Shown here piece by piece: positions 49,422-57,865 of a stretch of DNA of 64,000 bases (position 1 is its first letter; every line of letters begins with the position of its first letter). A program made the translations under genes and the position numbers. The stretch lies in contig NZ_SJOU01000005.1 in the NCBI RefSeq assembly GCF_012027725.1, positions 118,497-182,496 on the forward strand, given 5' to 3'. The notes under the pieces are model-generated. The model had not been told where the DNA came from. It saw only the letters and a program-made list of their open reading frames with translations, and did no database searches. The stretch is from Olsenella sp. SW781. GTDB lineage: Bacteria > Actinomycetota > Coriobacteriia > Coriobacteriales > Atopobiaceae.

Positions 49422-50984
49422 TTAACGGCGGCGACCGCCAAAGAGATTGCGGGTGATCTGGCGCGTGGCCTCGCGGCCGAAGGTGCCGAAGATCTGGCCA
49501 GCAATCTTGCCGATGCCCTTCATCATCTGCTCCTGCTGCTTCTCGCGGGCGCGAGCCTCGCGCTCCGCGGCCTTCTCGGCCTCCCGCTCGGCCTTGGCGG
49601 CCTCCTTGGCCTTCAACTTCTCGAGCTCGGCCTTCTCCTTCTCAAGGGCCGCGCGCTCCTCAGCGAGGCGCTCGGCCTCCTCGTCCTTCTCGGCCTCCGC
49701 GCTCAGCTGCTCGAAGGCGCTCTCGCGGTCCACGGCCTCGCCGTACTTCTCCATGAGGTCGGCCTGGGCATCGAGCGCGGCCTTGAGGTCGGTCTCGGGC
49801 GCGGCGGCCATGAGGCACTGCGGCGGCAGGATCTTTGCGCGCTCCACGACCTCGGGCTGGCCGTCCTCGTTCAGGAAGCTCACCAGCGCCTCGCCGGTGC
49901 CCAGCTCCAGAATGACGTCCTCGCTCTTGAACGCCGGGTTCTCGCGGAACGACTGCGCGGCGGCGCGTACCGCCTTCTGCTCGGCCGGCGTGTAGGCGCG
50001 CAGGCCGTGCTGCACGCGGTTGGAGAGCTGGGCGAGCACCTCGTCGGGGATGTCGCTCGGCGACTGCGTGATGAAGTAGACGCCCACGCCCTTGGAGCGG
50101 ATGAGCTTGACCACCTGGACGATCTTGTCCAGAAGCTCGCCCGGCATGTCATTGAAGAGCAGGTGCGCCTCGTCGAAGAAGAAGACGAACTTGGGCTTCT
50201 CGAGGTCGCCCTCCTCCGGCAGCGTGTCAAAGAGCTCCGAGAGCATCCACAGCAGGAACATCGCGTAGATCTGCGGGCTCTGGATGAGCTTGGCGGCGTT
50301 GAGGACGTTCACGTAGCCCTGCCCGTTCGGGGTGCACGCGAACCAGTCGGCGAGGTCGAGGTCCGGCTCGCCGAAGAAGACGTCACCGCCCTCGTCCTCA
50401 ATCGAGATGAGCTTGCGCAGAATGGCTCCCACGGACTGGCTTGAGACCTTGCCGTAGGTGGTCTCGTACTGCTTGGCGTTCTCGGCCACGTAGTTGAGCA
50501 TCGACCGCAGGTCCTTGAGGTCGATCAGCAGGAGGTTCTTGTCGTCAGCGATGCGGAAGACGATGTCGAGCACGCCCTCCTGGACCTCGGTGAGCTCGAG
50601 CAGGCGCGAGAGGAGCGAGGGGCCCATGTCGGAGACGGTGATGCGCACCGGAATCCCCTGGCCGCCGAGCATGTCCCACAGGCGCACGGGGCAGCCCTCG
50701 TAGGTGAAGCCCTCAAGGCCGAACTTCTTGATGCGCTTCTGCATGTCCTCGGTGTCCTCGCCGGCTGAGCACATGCCGGTGATGTCGCCCTTGACGTCGG
50801 CCATGAAGACGGGGACGCCCGCCTTGGAGAAGCCCTCGGCCATGACCTTGAGCGTCACGGTCTTGCCCGTGCCGGACGCGCCGGCGATGAGGCCGTGACG
50901 GTTGGCCTGGTCGAGCAGCAGGCTGACGGGCTTGTTGTCGGGCTCGGCGCCCACGCCCATCCAGATGGCGTTGTCCTTGAGCAT
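49422..50984 (-). CDS. HerA-like ATPase (YjgR/DUF853 family)
   Basis: A 520-residue ATPase. Walker A is GASGTGKT (about 36-43) and Walker B is FVFFFDEAHLLF; YFITQSPSDIPDEVLAQL is a sensor-like segment. The C-terminal 130 residues are a highly charged coiled coil rich in Ala, Glu and Lys, ending in an Arg tail. HerA relatives are DNA translocases or helicases; the role of YjgR is not known. It is divergent from the pirin gene. Confidence 0.87.
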   Translation of the reverse strand: MLKDNAIWMGVGAEPDNKPVSLLLDQANRHGLIAGASGTGKTVTLKVMAEGFSKAGVPVFMADVKGDITGMCSAGEDTEDMQKRIKKFGLEGFTYEGCPVRLWDMLGGQGIPVRITVSDMGPSLLSRLLELTEVQEGVLDIVFRIADDKNLLLIDLKDLRSMLNYVAENAKQYETTYGKVSSQSVGAILRKLISIEDEGGDVFFGEPDLDLADWFACTPNGQGYVNVLNAAKLIQSPQIYAMFLLWMLSELFDTLPEEGDLEKPKFVFFFDEAHLLFNDMPGELLDKIVQVVKLIRSKGVGVYFITQSPSDIPDEVLAQLSNRVQHGLRAYTPAEQKAVRAAAQSFRENPAFKSEDVILELGTGEALVSFLNEDGQPEVVERAKILPPQCLMAAAPETDLKAALDAQADLMEKYGEAVDRESAFEQLSAEAEKDEEAERLAEERAALEKEKAELEKLKAKEAAKAEREAEKAAEREARAREKQQEQMMKGIGKIAGQIFGTFGREATRQITRNLFGGRRR

Positions 50985-51225
50985 TGGTCCCCCTTGCGTG
51001 GCGTTGACAGGGCTGTATATCCGCAGCTAAGCATAGCAGCCGAGAAGGACGAGCGCCTCTCAACGCCAATTTGACACGCGGGTCGGGACGGAGGTCCCGC
51101 CGCCCCGTCCTCTCGTCATCCCCCCGCCCGCAACCGATGCACAAAATGTGAGCATCGCAATAGCATATGAATCATCCGGGGGACGTCGGGTATAGGCCCG
51201 TCAGGACACGAAAGGGAGGTATCCG

Positions 51226-52047
51226 ATGGAACGCACCGTTGCTGAACGCGTGAGGGGATTTCGCACTGAGGACGGGGGCGGAGTGAGCCTCGTGCGCGTA
51301 CTCGGACCGCAGACAACCGAGCGCTTTGACCCCATCCTCATGCTCGACTCATTTGACAGCACCGACCCCGCGGACTGGGAGGCCGGCTTCCCACTGCATC
51401 CGCACCGCGGCATCGAGACGATCAGCTTCATCGCGCGTGGGGCCATGCGGCATCGCGACAGCCTCGGACACGAGGACACCGTGCGCGACGGCGAGGTCCA
51501 GTGGATGACGGCGGGCTCCGGCATCCTGCACGAGGAGATGATGCCGGGCGTCACGCGCCTGCTCGGGGTCCAGCTCTGGCTCAACCTCCCCGCACGGGAC
51601 AAGATGGTTCCCCCGAGCTATCACGCCATCCGCCGCGAGAGCATCCCCGAGGTTACGCTTGCGGGCGGCCGCCTGCGCGTCCTCGCGGGAACATATGGGG
51701 ACGTCCATGGCTTTGAAGGGTCCTACCTGCCTCTCGATTACTACGACATCCATCTTGAGCCGGAATCTGAGACCTCGCTCGTGCTCGACCCCGAGCGCAC
51801 CGCCTTCGTCTTCACGCTGACGGGCAGCGTGCGCGTTGCGGGCGAGCCCGTCTCGGAAAAGACGGCGGCACGCCTCACGAGGGGCGACCGGCTGACCATC
51901 GCCGCGGGCGACGGCGGAGCGGAGGTTCTCTACGTCGCAAGCCAGCCGCTCCGGGAGCCAATCGCCTGGGGCGGCCCCATCGTCATGAACACCAACGAGG
52001 AGCTCGATCGGGCGTACCGGGAGCTGCGCGAGGGGACCTTTGCGTGA
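51226..52047 (+). CDS. Pirin family protein
   Basis: A 273-residue bicupin. The conserved metal-site motif HPHRGIETISFIARGAMRHRDS is present across the first cupin, together with GSGILHEEM and the pirin C-terminal domain. Pirins bind iron; bacterial members act as quercetinases or as partners of metabolic enzymes. AAAGGGAGG precedes the ATG. The 241-bp upstream region is divergent from the HerA-like gene and shows no clear operator. Confidence 0.9.
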   Translation: MERTVAERVRGFRTEDGGGVSLVRVLGPQTTERFDPILMLDSFDSTDPADWEAGFPLHPHRGIETISFIARGAMRHRDSLGHEDTVRDGEVQWMTAGSGILHEEMMPGVTRLLGVQLWLNLPARDKMVPPSYHAIRRESIPEVTLAGGRLRVLAGTYGDVHGFEGSYLPLDYYDIHLEPESETSLVLDPERTAFVFTLTGSVRVAGEPVSEKTAARLTRGDRLTIAAGDGGAEVLYVASQPLREPIAWGGPIVMNTNEELDRAYRELREGTFA

Positions 52048-52076
52048 CGAACCGTGACGAACGGCCCACGACCGAG

Positions 52077-52204
52077 CGTCGAGACAGAGGATTCGGACAG
52101 AACCGACGCTCCAAGGGGTCGATTCCGTCCGGATGCTCTGTCTCGACGATTCTAGTGCGTGACGCGGGGACGGGGCGAGCCAGCCCGGCCCCCGCGTCAC
52201 GCAC
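52077..52204. repeat. Two adjacent palindromes between convergent genes
   Basis: The first (52077-52148) has 13-bp outer arms (CGTCGAGACAGAG) and a partly paired inside carrying ATTCGGACAGAA. The second (52155-52204) has 15-bp arms (GTGCGTGACGCGGGG) and a 20-base loop. Neither belongs clearly to families T1-T5, though GAGACAGAG and GGACAG recall T1. Confidence 0.7.
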
Positions 52205-52207
52205 TCC

Positions 52208-53767
52208 CTAGAGCTCGAAGAACGTGGCGGAGGCGGCGGGAACATGCAGCACGCCACCGGCAAGATAGGCCTCGTCACCCAGCGCATAGAGCACGCGCGC
52301 AGCCTCAAAGTCGCACGGGACCTCGACCTCGCGTGCGGCGGGGTTGAGGGCCACCAGCACGCGCTGGCCACCCTCCCCGCGCTCCGTGCGCAGGTAGACG
52401 AGCGGATACGCGTTCTTCTCGCAGTGGACGAACTCCACCGCCGCGTTCACGCCGAGGGCCGGCGTGGAGCGGCGCAGCGCGATGAGTCGCTGGACCTCAC
52501 GCCAGAGCGAGGAGTCGCTGGCCATCTGGGCCGCTACCGTAGGCGCGTCGTCGCCCGCGTCCTGCGGGATGTAGAGAGAATCGGCAGACGCTCCTGAGAA
52601 GCCATAGTTGGGCTCGGCCGCGTCCCACTGGATCGGCGAACGCGCACCCGTGCGCTGGTAGCCGCCCTCGACCGAGATCACGTCCAGATGGCGCATGCCA
52701 ATCTCGTCTCCGGCGTAGACAAAGGGGCATCCCGGCATGGACAGGATGAAGGCAAAGGCCAGCTTCATCTCCTCCGGGTCAAGGAACTTGCGCATGCGGT
52801 CCATGTCGTGGTTGCCAGACGGGATGCACATGAGGCCCTTGCCGTCCGTGAGCTCCATGTTGCGGCGGTACGTGGCCACAAACTCACTCGCGTCGCCCGC
52901 GCCCTCTCGCGCGAACCACGGGTGCTCGCAGCGGAAGAGGTCCATGTAGTGCGACGTGCCAAACTGCAGCAGGAAGTCCATGTGGAAGCCCGCGCGGATG
53001 GTCTTGTCGGGCTCGCCCCACTCGGAGATGAGCACGGCGTTGGGGTAGCGCTCGTCCAGGAACGCGCGCATGTCCTGCCAGAGGGCGATCGTGCCCTCCT
53101 GCTCGGGATCGTCCTTCACGAGCGAGCCCGCCATATCCACACGGAAGCCATCGCAGCCGCGGTCCAGCCAGAACGCCATGACGTCCTTCATGGCCTGGCG
53201 CGTGGCAAGAGCCTCCGGCGAGTCCATCGCGCTCTGCCAGGGCTCGGTCACGCGATAGAAGCCGTAGTTGAGAGCAGGCTGGAAAGCAAAGAAGTTCACG
53301 GCCACGGCACCGTTGCGCTCTGCGATGCCGCGCAGCACGCCGTTCACACCCGGGACGTCGCCCACCGGGGTCCATACGTCATCGGTCCAGACGTAGCGGC
53401 CCGAGAACTCGTTGGGCTCGGCCCGGCAGGACTCCTTGAACCAGGGATGCTCGATGGAGGTGTGCCCGGGCACAAGGTCGAGAAGAACATGCATGTCACG
53501 GGCATGCGCCTCAGCAAAGAGCCGCTCGAGGTCCTTGTTGGAGCCGTAGCGCGGGGCCACCTGGCAGTAGTCTGCCACGTCGTAGCCCGCATCGCCGAAG
53601 GGGGACGCGAAGCACGGGTTGAGCCAGAGAGCGTTAGCACCCAGCTCGCGCACGTAGTCGAGCTTCTCGATGATGCCCTGAAGGTCACCGATGCCGTCGT
53701 CGTTGGTGTCGTTGAAGCTCTGCGGGTAGATCTCGTAGAAGACCGCGTCGTCGAGCCACGTGCTCAT
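52208..53767 (-). CDS. GH13 alpha-glucosidase/amylase family enzyme
   Basis: A 519-residue GH13 glycoside hydrolase. The conserved regions are DLVPGHTS (region I), GFRVDMAGS (nucleophile Asp), ISEWGEP (acid/base Glu) and GNHDMDR (third Asp). The C-terminal beta domain is present. There is no signal peptide, so it acts inside the cell on imported maltodextrins or similar alpha-glucosides. The exact subfamily is not assignable by eye. A LacI-type operator lies 39 bp upstream. Confidence 0.88.
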   Translation of the reverse strand: MSTWLDDAVFYEIYPQSFNDTNDDGIGDLQGIIEKLDYVRELGANALWLNPCFASPFGDAGYDVADYCQVAPRYGSNKDLERLFAEAHARDMHVLLDLVPGHTSIEHPWFKESCRAEPNEFSGRYVWTDDVWTPVGDVPGVNGVLRGIAERNGAVAVNFFAFQPALNYGFYRVTEPWQSAMDSPEALATRQAMKDVMAFWLDRGCDGFRVDMAGSLVKDDPEQEGTIALWQDMRAFLDERYPNAVLISEWGEPDKTIRAGFHMDFLLQFGTSHYMDLFRCEHPWFAREGAGDASEFVATYRRNMELTDGKGLMCIPSGNHDMDRMRKFLDPEEMKLAFAFILSMPGCPFVYAGDEIGMRHLDVISVEGGYQRTGARSPIQWDAAEPNYGFSGASADSLYIPQDAGDDAPTVAAQMASDSSLWREVQRLIALRRSTPALGVNAAVEFVHCEKNAYPLVYLRTERGEGGQRVLVALNPAAREVEVPCDFEAARVLYALGDEAYLAGGVLHVPAASATFFEL

Positions 53768-53805
53768 GGGCGTTCCTTTCTCGCTCCTCGTTTCCCTCTT
53801 CGGAT

Positions 53806-53819
53806 TGGAAACGTTTCCA
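53806..53819. promoter_or_regulatory. LacI/CcpA-type operator of the GH13 gene
   Basis: TGGAAACGTTTCCA is a perfect 14-bp palindrome with the central CG of LacI-family sites, 39 bp before the start codon. It suits a maltose-type repressor or a catabolite regulator. The regulator gene is not in the window. Confidence 0.7.
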
Positions 53820-53890
53820 GTTGGGAGGATTGTATAGCACCTTCAACGTAGCGCAAGCGAAAAAACGGCAACTGATGTGAAATCGGTCCC

Positions 53891-54478
53891 CTACGTGAAA
53901 TCGAGTTGTCTTACCGTGAAGTGCTGCGGGCAGTCGCCCTCCTCGCCCGGCAGCTCGAAGGTGCCCTCGCGCAGCACGGTCCAGCGCGCTCGGCCGACAT
54001 AGGCCGGCCACTCGCCGTTGTCCGACATGTGCACGAGCGTCACGGGGCCCACGGCCTCGCACTCCAGTTTGTCGAGAAACGCCGCGAGCACCGGCGTGTC
54101 AAACGGATTGAACAGATAGACATGCGTATAGTCGGCGAGCGGGAGGTCGAGCGCGCTGCCCGCGACCACGCTCACGTTGGGATAGCGCGCGGACCACGCG
54201 GCCGCCTCCGCCGCGAGCGCCGGGTCCAGCTCAACGCCCGTCACGTGCCCGGGCAGCGCCGCACCCACAAAGTATGCGAGCACGCGGCCGGCGCCGCAGC
54301 CCACGTCGAGCAGATGGGAGTCGGCGACGAGATCCAACCCTCCGAGGAGATCCTCGAGCACGAAGTACGGCGTGGCCGTAGGGTCATGGGCTCCCTCCGC
54401 AGCATGGCGAGTCCTCTCGGCACGCTCAAGCGAGCGACCGGCAACCGCCAGGTCACGCAGCAAACCAGCGTCACGCAT
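53891..54478 (-). CDS. SAM-dependent methyltransferase
   Basis: A 195-residue class I methyltransferase. Motif I is LLDVGCGAGRVLAYFVG, the acidic ligand is in TGVELDPALAAEA, and HVYLFNPFD is motif IV. The start at 54478 overlaps the end of the preceding acetyltransferase gene by 8 bases, so they are cotranslated. The substrate is unknown. Confidence 0.78.
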   Translation of the reverse strand: MRDAGLLRDLAVAGRSLERAERTRHAAEGAHDPTATPYFVLEDLLGGLDLVADSHLLDVGCGAGRVLAYFVGAALPGHVTGVELDPALAAEAAAWSARYPNVSVVAGSALDLPLADYTHVYLFNPFDTPVLAAFLDKLECEAVGPVTLVHMSDNGEWPAYVGRARWTVLREGTFELPGEEGDCPQHFTVRQLDFT

Positions 54479-55097
54479 CGAACCAGGGCTTCTCGACCGG
54501 CCTGTTGTGGTCGTAGACGCGATCGTCCTTCTCGCAAATCTCGCGCAGCACGCGGCACGGGTTGCCCACGGCAACCACACCGGCAGGCACGTCACGCGTG
54601 ACCACGCTTCCCGCGCCGATCACCGAGCCCGCGCCCACCGTCACGCCCGGCAGCACCACGCATCCCGCACCGAGCCACGCGCCTGCGCAGATGCGGACGG
54701 GCTTGTTGTACTGCAGGCCCTTTGCGCGCAGACGCGGCGAGACGGGGTGCGACGCCGTGCAGATGGTGACGTTGGGACCGATCATGACGTCGTCCTCGAT
54801 GAAGATGTCCGCATCGTCCACCAGCGTGAGGCCCATGTTGGCGTAGACGTTGTTGCCCAGGTGCAGGTTCGCGCCGCCCCAGTTGGCGTGGAACGGCGGC
54901 TCGATCATGCAGCCCTCGCCCACCTCGGCGACGAGCCTGGCGAGAAGCGCGTCGCGCTCCTCGGAGCTGCTGAACGGCAGCGCGTTGTAAGCGTCCAGCA
55001 CGTCGCGCCGGCGCTCCTGCTCAGCAAAGAGCTCGGGGCTGTTGCAAGCGTAGAGCCGACCGTCGGCCATGCGCTGCCGCACTTCCGCGAGGTCCAT
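54471..55097 (-). CDS. Maltose/galactoside O-acetyltransferase family protein
   Basis: A 208-residue left-handed beta-helix acetyltransferase of the Maa/LacA/NodL type. The hexapeptide repeats run through GNNVYANMGLTLVDDADIFIEDDVMIGPNVTI in parts. The catalytic His is in TASHPVS. The closing GVVAVGNPCRVLREI is family-typical. It transfers acetyl groups from acetyl-CoA to sugars. The ATG at 55097 is preferred over a TTG one codon earlier. Confidence 0.88.
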   Translation of the reverse strand: MDLAEVRQRMADGRLYACNSPELFAEQERRRDVLDAYNALPFSSSEERDALLARLVAEVGEGCMIEPPFHANWGGANLHLGNNVYANMGLTLVDDADIFIEDDVMIGPNVTICTASHPVSPRLRAKGLQYNKPVRICAGAWLGAGCVVLPGVTVGAGSVIGAGSVVTRDVPAGVVAVGNPCRVLREICEKDDRVYDHNRPVEKPWFDA

Positions 55098-55125
55098 CAA
55101 GTCTCCGTTCTTCTCGCTGGTAAAG

Positions 55126-55161
55126 CGGGTGCCCCGCCACTCGGAAGCGACGGGGCACCCG
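55126..55161. terminator. Hairpin terminator after guaA
   Basis: CGGGTGCCCCG (55126-55136) and its complement (55151-55161) form an 11-bp stem with a 14-base loop, 19 bp beyond the guaA stop codon. Only a short T-run follows on the minus strand. Confidence 0.6.
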
Positions 55162-55179
55162 TTAATTTAGTTAAATTAC

Positions 55180-56166
55180 TTATTCCCACTCGATTGTGCC
55201 GACGGGCTTGGGCGTGAGATCGTACGTCACACGGCAGATGCCCGGCACCTCGGCCAAGATGCGGTCGGTGATCTTCTTGAGCAGCGCCCAGTCGAGCTCG
55301 GGCACGGTGGCGGTCATGGCGTCGACGGTGTTGACGGCGCGGATGATGGCCGGCCAGTCGTAGGCGCGCTTGCCGTCGCGCACGCCAGTCGCGCGCATGT
55401 CGGGCACCACGACGAAGTACTGCCAGACCTTGCCGGCCAGGCCCGCCTCAGCGAACTCCTCGCGCAGGATGGCGTCGGCCTCGCGCAGCGCCTCCAGGCG
55501 GTCGCGGGTGATGGCGCCGAGGCAGCGCACGCCGAGGCCCGGGCCCGGGAACGGCTGGCGCTCGACCATGCCCTCGGGCAGCCCCAGCGCGCGGCCCACC
55601 ACGCGGACCTCGTCCTTGAAGAGCAGGCGAACGGGCTCCACGAGCTCAAACTGCAGGTCGTCGGGCAGGCCGCCCACGTTGTGGTGGGCCTTCACTCCGT
55701 CGGACTCCACGATGTCGGGGTAGATGGTGCCCTGCGCCAGGAAGTCCACGTCGTCGGCGACCTTGCGGGCCTCCTCCTCGAAGACGCGAATGAACTCGGC
55801 GCCGATAATCTTGCGCTTGCGCTCGGGCTCGGCCACGCCGGCCAGCAGGTCGAGGAAGCGGTCCGTGGCGTCAACGTAGACGAGGTTGGCGTCCATCTGG
55901 TTCTTGAAGACGTCGACGACCTGCTCGGACTCGCCCTTGCGCATGAGGCCGTGGTTCACGTGCACGCAGATGAGCTGCTTGCCGATGGCCTTGATGAGCA
56001 GCGCGGCCACCACGGAGGAGTCCACGCCGCCGGAGAGGGCCAGCAGGACCTTCTTGTCGCCGACCTGCGCGCGGACGGCCTCGACCTGCTCATCGATGAA
56101 GGCCTGCGCAAGCTCGGGGGTGGTGATGCGCTCCATGTTGTCCGGGCGCTTGTTCGGGAGGTCCAT
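55180..56166 (-). CDS. guaA: GMP synthase ATP-pyrophosphatase subunit (no glutaminase domain)
   Basis: A 328-residue protein covering only the synthetase half of GMP synthase. The ATP-PPase loop LALSGGVDSSVVAALL is near the start, followed by the dimerisation domain (RQPFPGPGLGVRCLG) and the C-terminal RVTYDLTPKPVGTIEWE. Canonical GuaA is about 510 residues with an N-terminal class I glutamine amidotransferase, which is absent here. A separate GuaAa subunit, as in archaea, is expected elsewhere, or free ammonia is used. AAAGGAG precedes the ATG. Confidence 0.92.
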   Translation of the reverse strand: MDLPNKRPDNMERITTPELAQAFIDEQVEAVRAQVGDKKVLLALSGGVDSSVVAALLIKAIGKQLICVHVNHGLMRKGESEQVVDVFKNQMDANLVYVDATDRFLDLLAGVAEPERKRKIIGAEFIRVFEEEARKVADDVDFLAQGTIYPDIVESDGVKAHHNVGGLPDDLQFELVEPVRLLFKDEVRVVGRALGLPEGMVERQPFPGPGLGVRCLGAITRDRLEALREADAILREEFAEAGLAGKVWQYFVVVPDMRATGVRDGKRAYDWPAIIRAVNTVDAMTATVPELDWALLKKITDRILAEVPGICRVTYDLTPKPVGTIEWE

Positions 56167-56268
56167 GCCAGCTCCTTTGAACGGGGAATCGATGCCCCAA
56201 TTCTACCGGAGACGAGGTCGGGCGGAGGCGTGGGACGCCCCTTGACGGCGGCGCGCGAGCATGCGCTC

Positions 56269-56393
56269 CGATTGTCGGTGATTTTTGACGAACACGTTGA
56301 GTACAGGCTCTTGAGCCACCACAAAACCGCAGGTCAAAAAATGCTATCTGACGGGCAGTACTTAACCCCTCCCCCAGAAATCACCGACAATCG
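56269..56393. mobile_element. 125-bp MITE-like element with 16-bp terminal inverted repeats
   Basis: CGATTGTCGGTGATTT (56269-56284) and its exact complement (56378-56393) bound a 93-base AT-richer interior with no gene. No target-site duplication is obvious. It lies between rsmJ and guaA, upstream of guaA. Confidence 0.55.
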
Positions 56394-56398
56394 ACGGA

Positions 56399-57088
56399 TT
56401 ACGCAGGATGTCCCCCGCTGTCCCGCGGTGGCACGATGACGTCATAGCGGACCGCCTTGCCCGCAACGGAATGGCTCGGCCTGGCGCCCGCGAGCCACGA
56501 CCCCTTGGGCGGCCGCTTGATGACGACCTTTCGCGGGCGCGCCGCCAGCGCAGCGTCCAGCAGCTCCCCCTCGTTGTCGCACGGCCGCTCGAGATGGTGC
56601 AGAAGCTGGAACTTCTTCTTCACCGCCGCGCTCTTGGTGCGCTCGGGAAACATCGGGTCCAGAAACACCACGTCGGGCGAGAAGCCCAGCGCACGCAGCC
56701 CAAAGACCGAATCGCCCTCCACGAGCTCCATCCGTCCCACGATAGCCGAGAGCCTCGGATCGTCAGCCGCCCGCTCGAGCGCGTCGCGCAGGAGCGCCGC
56801 GATCACCGGGTCCTGCTCGAACATCGTGACCGTAAACCCCGCCGCCGCCAGAAGCAGCGAGTCCTCCCCGAGCCCCGCCGTGGCGTCAACGGCGCGCGGA
56901 TCGGGGACGCCGCGCACGCGCGCCGCGCGCACGAGCAGCTCTCGCCCCAGGCGGTCCGGGCGCAGCCGGGGCAGCAGTCGCGAGAAATCCGCGCGCAGCA
57001 CCATGCCGTCGCCCACGAGCGCGAGCCCCTCGGCATCACGCCTCAGCTCGACGTTCTTCTCGCCCGCCATGGCCGGGTCATCGCCCAT
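56399..57088 (-). CDS. rsmJ: 16S rRNA (guanine-1516-N2)-methyltransferase RsmJ
   Basis: A 229-residue RsmJ. The SAM motif is DATAGLGEDSLLLAAAG, the catalytic motif VFLDPMFPER is present, and the C-terminal VIKRPPKGSWLAG and SHSVAGKAVRYDVI are family-specific. It methylates a helix-of-decoding-site guanine in 16S rRNA. The start at 57088 has GGAGGGAAA upstream. Confidence 0.9.
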   Translation of the reverse strand: MGDDPAMAGEKNVELRRDAEGLALVGDGMVLRADFSRLLPRLRPDRLGRELLVRAARVRGVPDPRAVDATAGLGEDSLLLAAAGFTVTMFEQDPVIAALLRDALERAADDPRLSAIVGRMELVEGDSVFGLRALGFSPDVVFLDPMFPERTKSAAVKKKFQLLHHLERPCDNEGELLDAALAARPRKVVIKRPPKGSWLAGARPSHSVAGKAVRYDVIVPPRDSGGHPA

Positions 57089-57178
57089 CGTGTTTCCCTC
57101 CGGCAAACTGTCGCGCCGCCCGAACGTTTTGCCCTAGCATGACACGCGGCGGACGCGGCGTCGAGCGAAAGAGGGAGC

Positions 57179-57853
57179 ATGGCGGAACAGGCTGCGGCAA
57201 GAAGGACCAAGGTGCCCGTGCGGCTCGGGCTCATCGTCATCTGCGCGGGCGGGTTCATGGACGCGTACTCGTACCTGCTGCACGACCACGTCTTCGCGAC
57301 GGGGCAGACCGGCAACATCGTCCTGCTCTGCATGAACCTCGCCGAGGGGGCGTGGCTCGGCGTGTCGCACTACCTCGTGTCCATCCTGGCCTTCGTCGCC
57401 GGCATCATGCTCTCGCGCCACGTCCTCGTCCGCGTGCACGGAAGGGCGACCCACCGCATGCAGCGATGGGTCGCCGTCTTCGAGGCCGTTGCGTTCGCCG
57501 TCGTGGCGCTCCTGCCGGAGGGCGCGCCCGACCTGCTCGTCAACAGCGCCATCTCGTTCTGCGCCGCCGTCTCGTACGAGAACTTCCGGCAGTTCGGGAC
57601 CAGGTCGGCGTACGCGAGCGTCTTCTGCACCGGCAACCTGCGCTCCCTCGGGGAGACGCTCTACGACGGCATCTTCGAGAAGGACCGTCACGAGCTGCAT
57701 CGATCGGCTCGCTACGCCGGGCTCGTCGCGTCGTTTTGCGTCGGCGCCGTGGCGTGCAAGCTCCTGATCGACGCGACGGGCAAGTTCGCCTGCCTCGCCA
57801 TCAGCGCGCTCTTCCTCCTCTCGCTGCGCTACATCGTCGACCCGGACGCGTGA
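57179..57853 (+). CDS. YoaK/DUF1275 family membrane protein
   Basis: A 224-residue protein with six membrane segments and the family start ICAGGFMDAYSYLLHDHVFATGQTGN (in parts: GGFMDAYSYL and ATGQTGNIVLL). The QFGTRSAYASVFCTGNLR segment is also typical. Function is unknown; a transporter role is often suggested. GAGGGAGC precedes the ATG. It converges on the MFS gene with only 12 bp between stops, the one convergent junction without a palindrome. Confidence 0.88.
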   Translation: MAEQAAARRTKVPVRLGLIVICAGGFMDAYSYLLHDHVFATGQTGNIVLLCMNLAEGAWLGVSHYLVSILAFVAGIMLSRHVLVRVHGRATHRMQRWVAVFEAVAFAVVALLPEGAPDLLVNSAISFCAAVSYENFRQFGTRSAYASVFCTGNLRSLGETLYDGIFEKDRHELHRSARYAGLVASFCVGAVACKLLIDATGKFACLAISALFLLSLRYIVDPDA

Positions 57854-57865
57854 GGGGCTCGCCGC

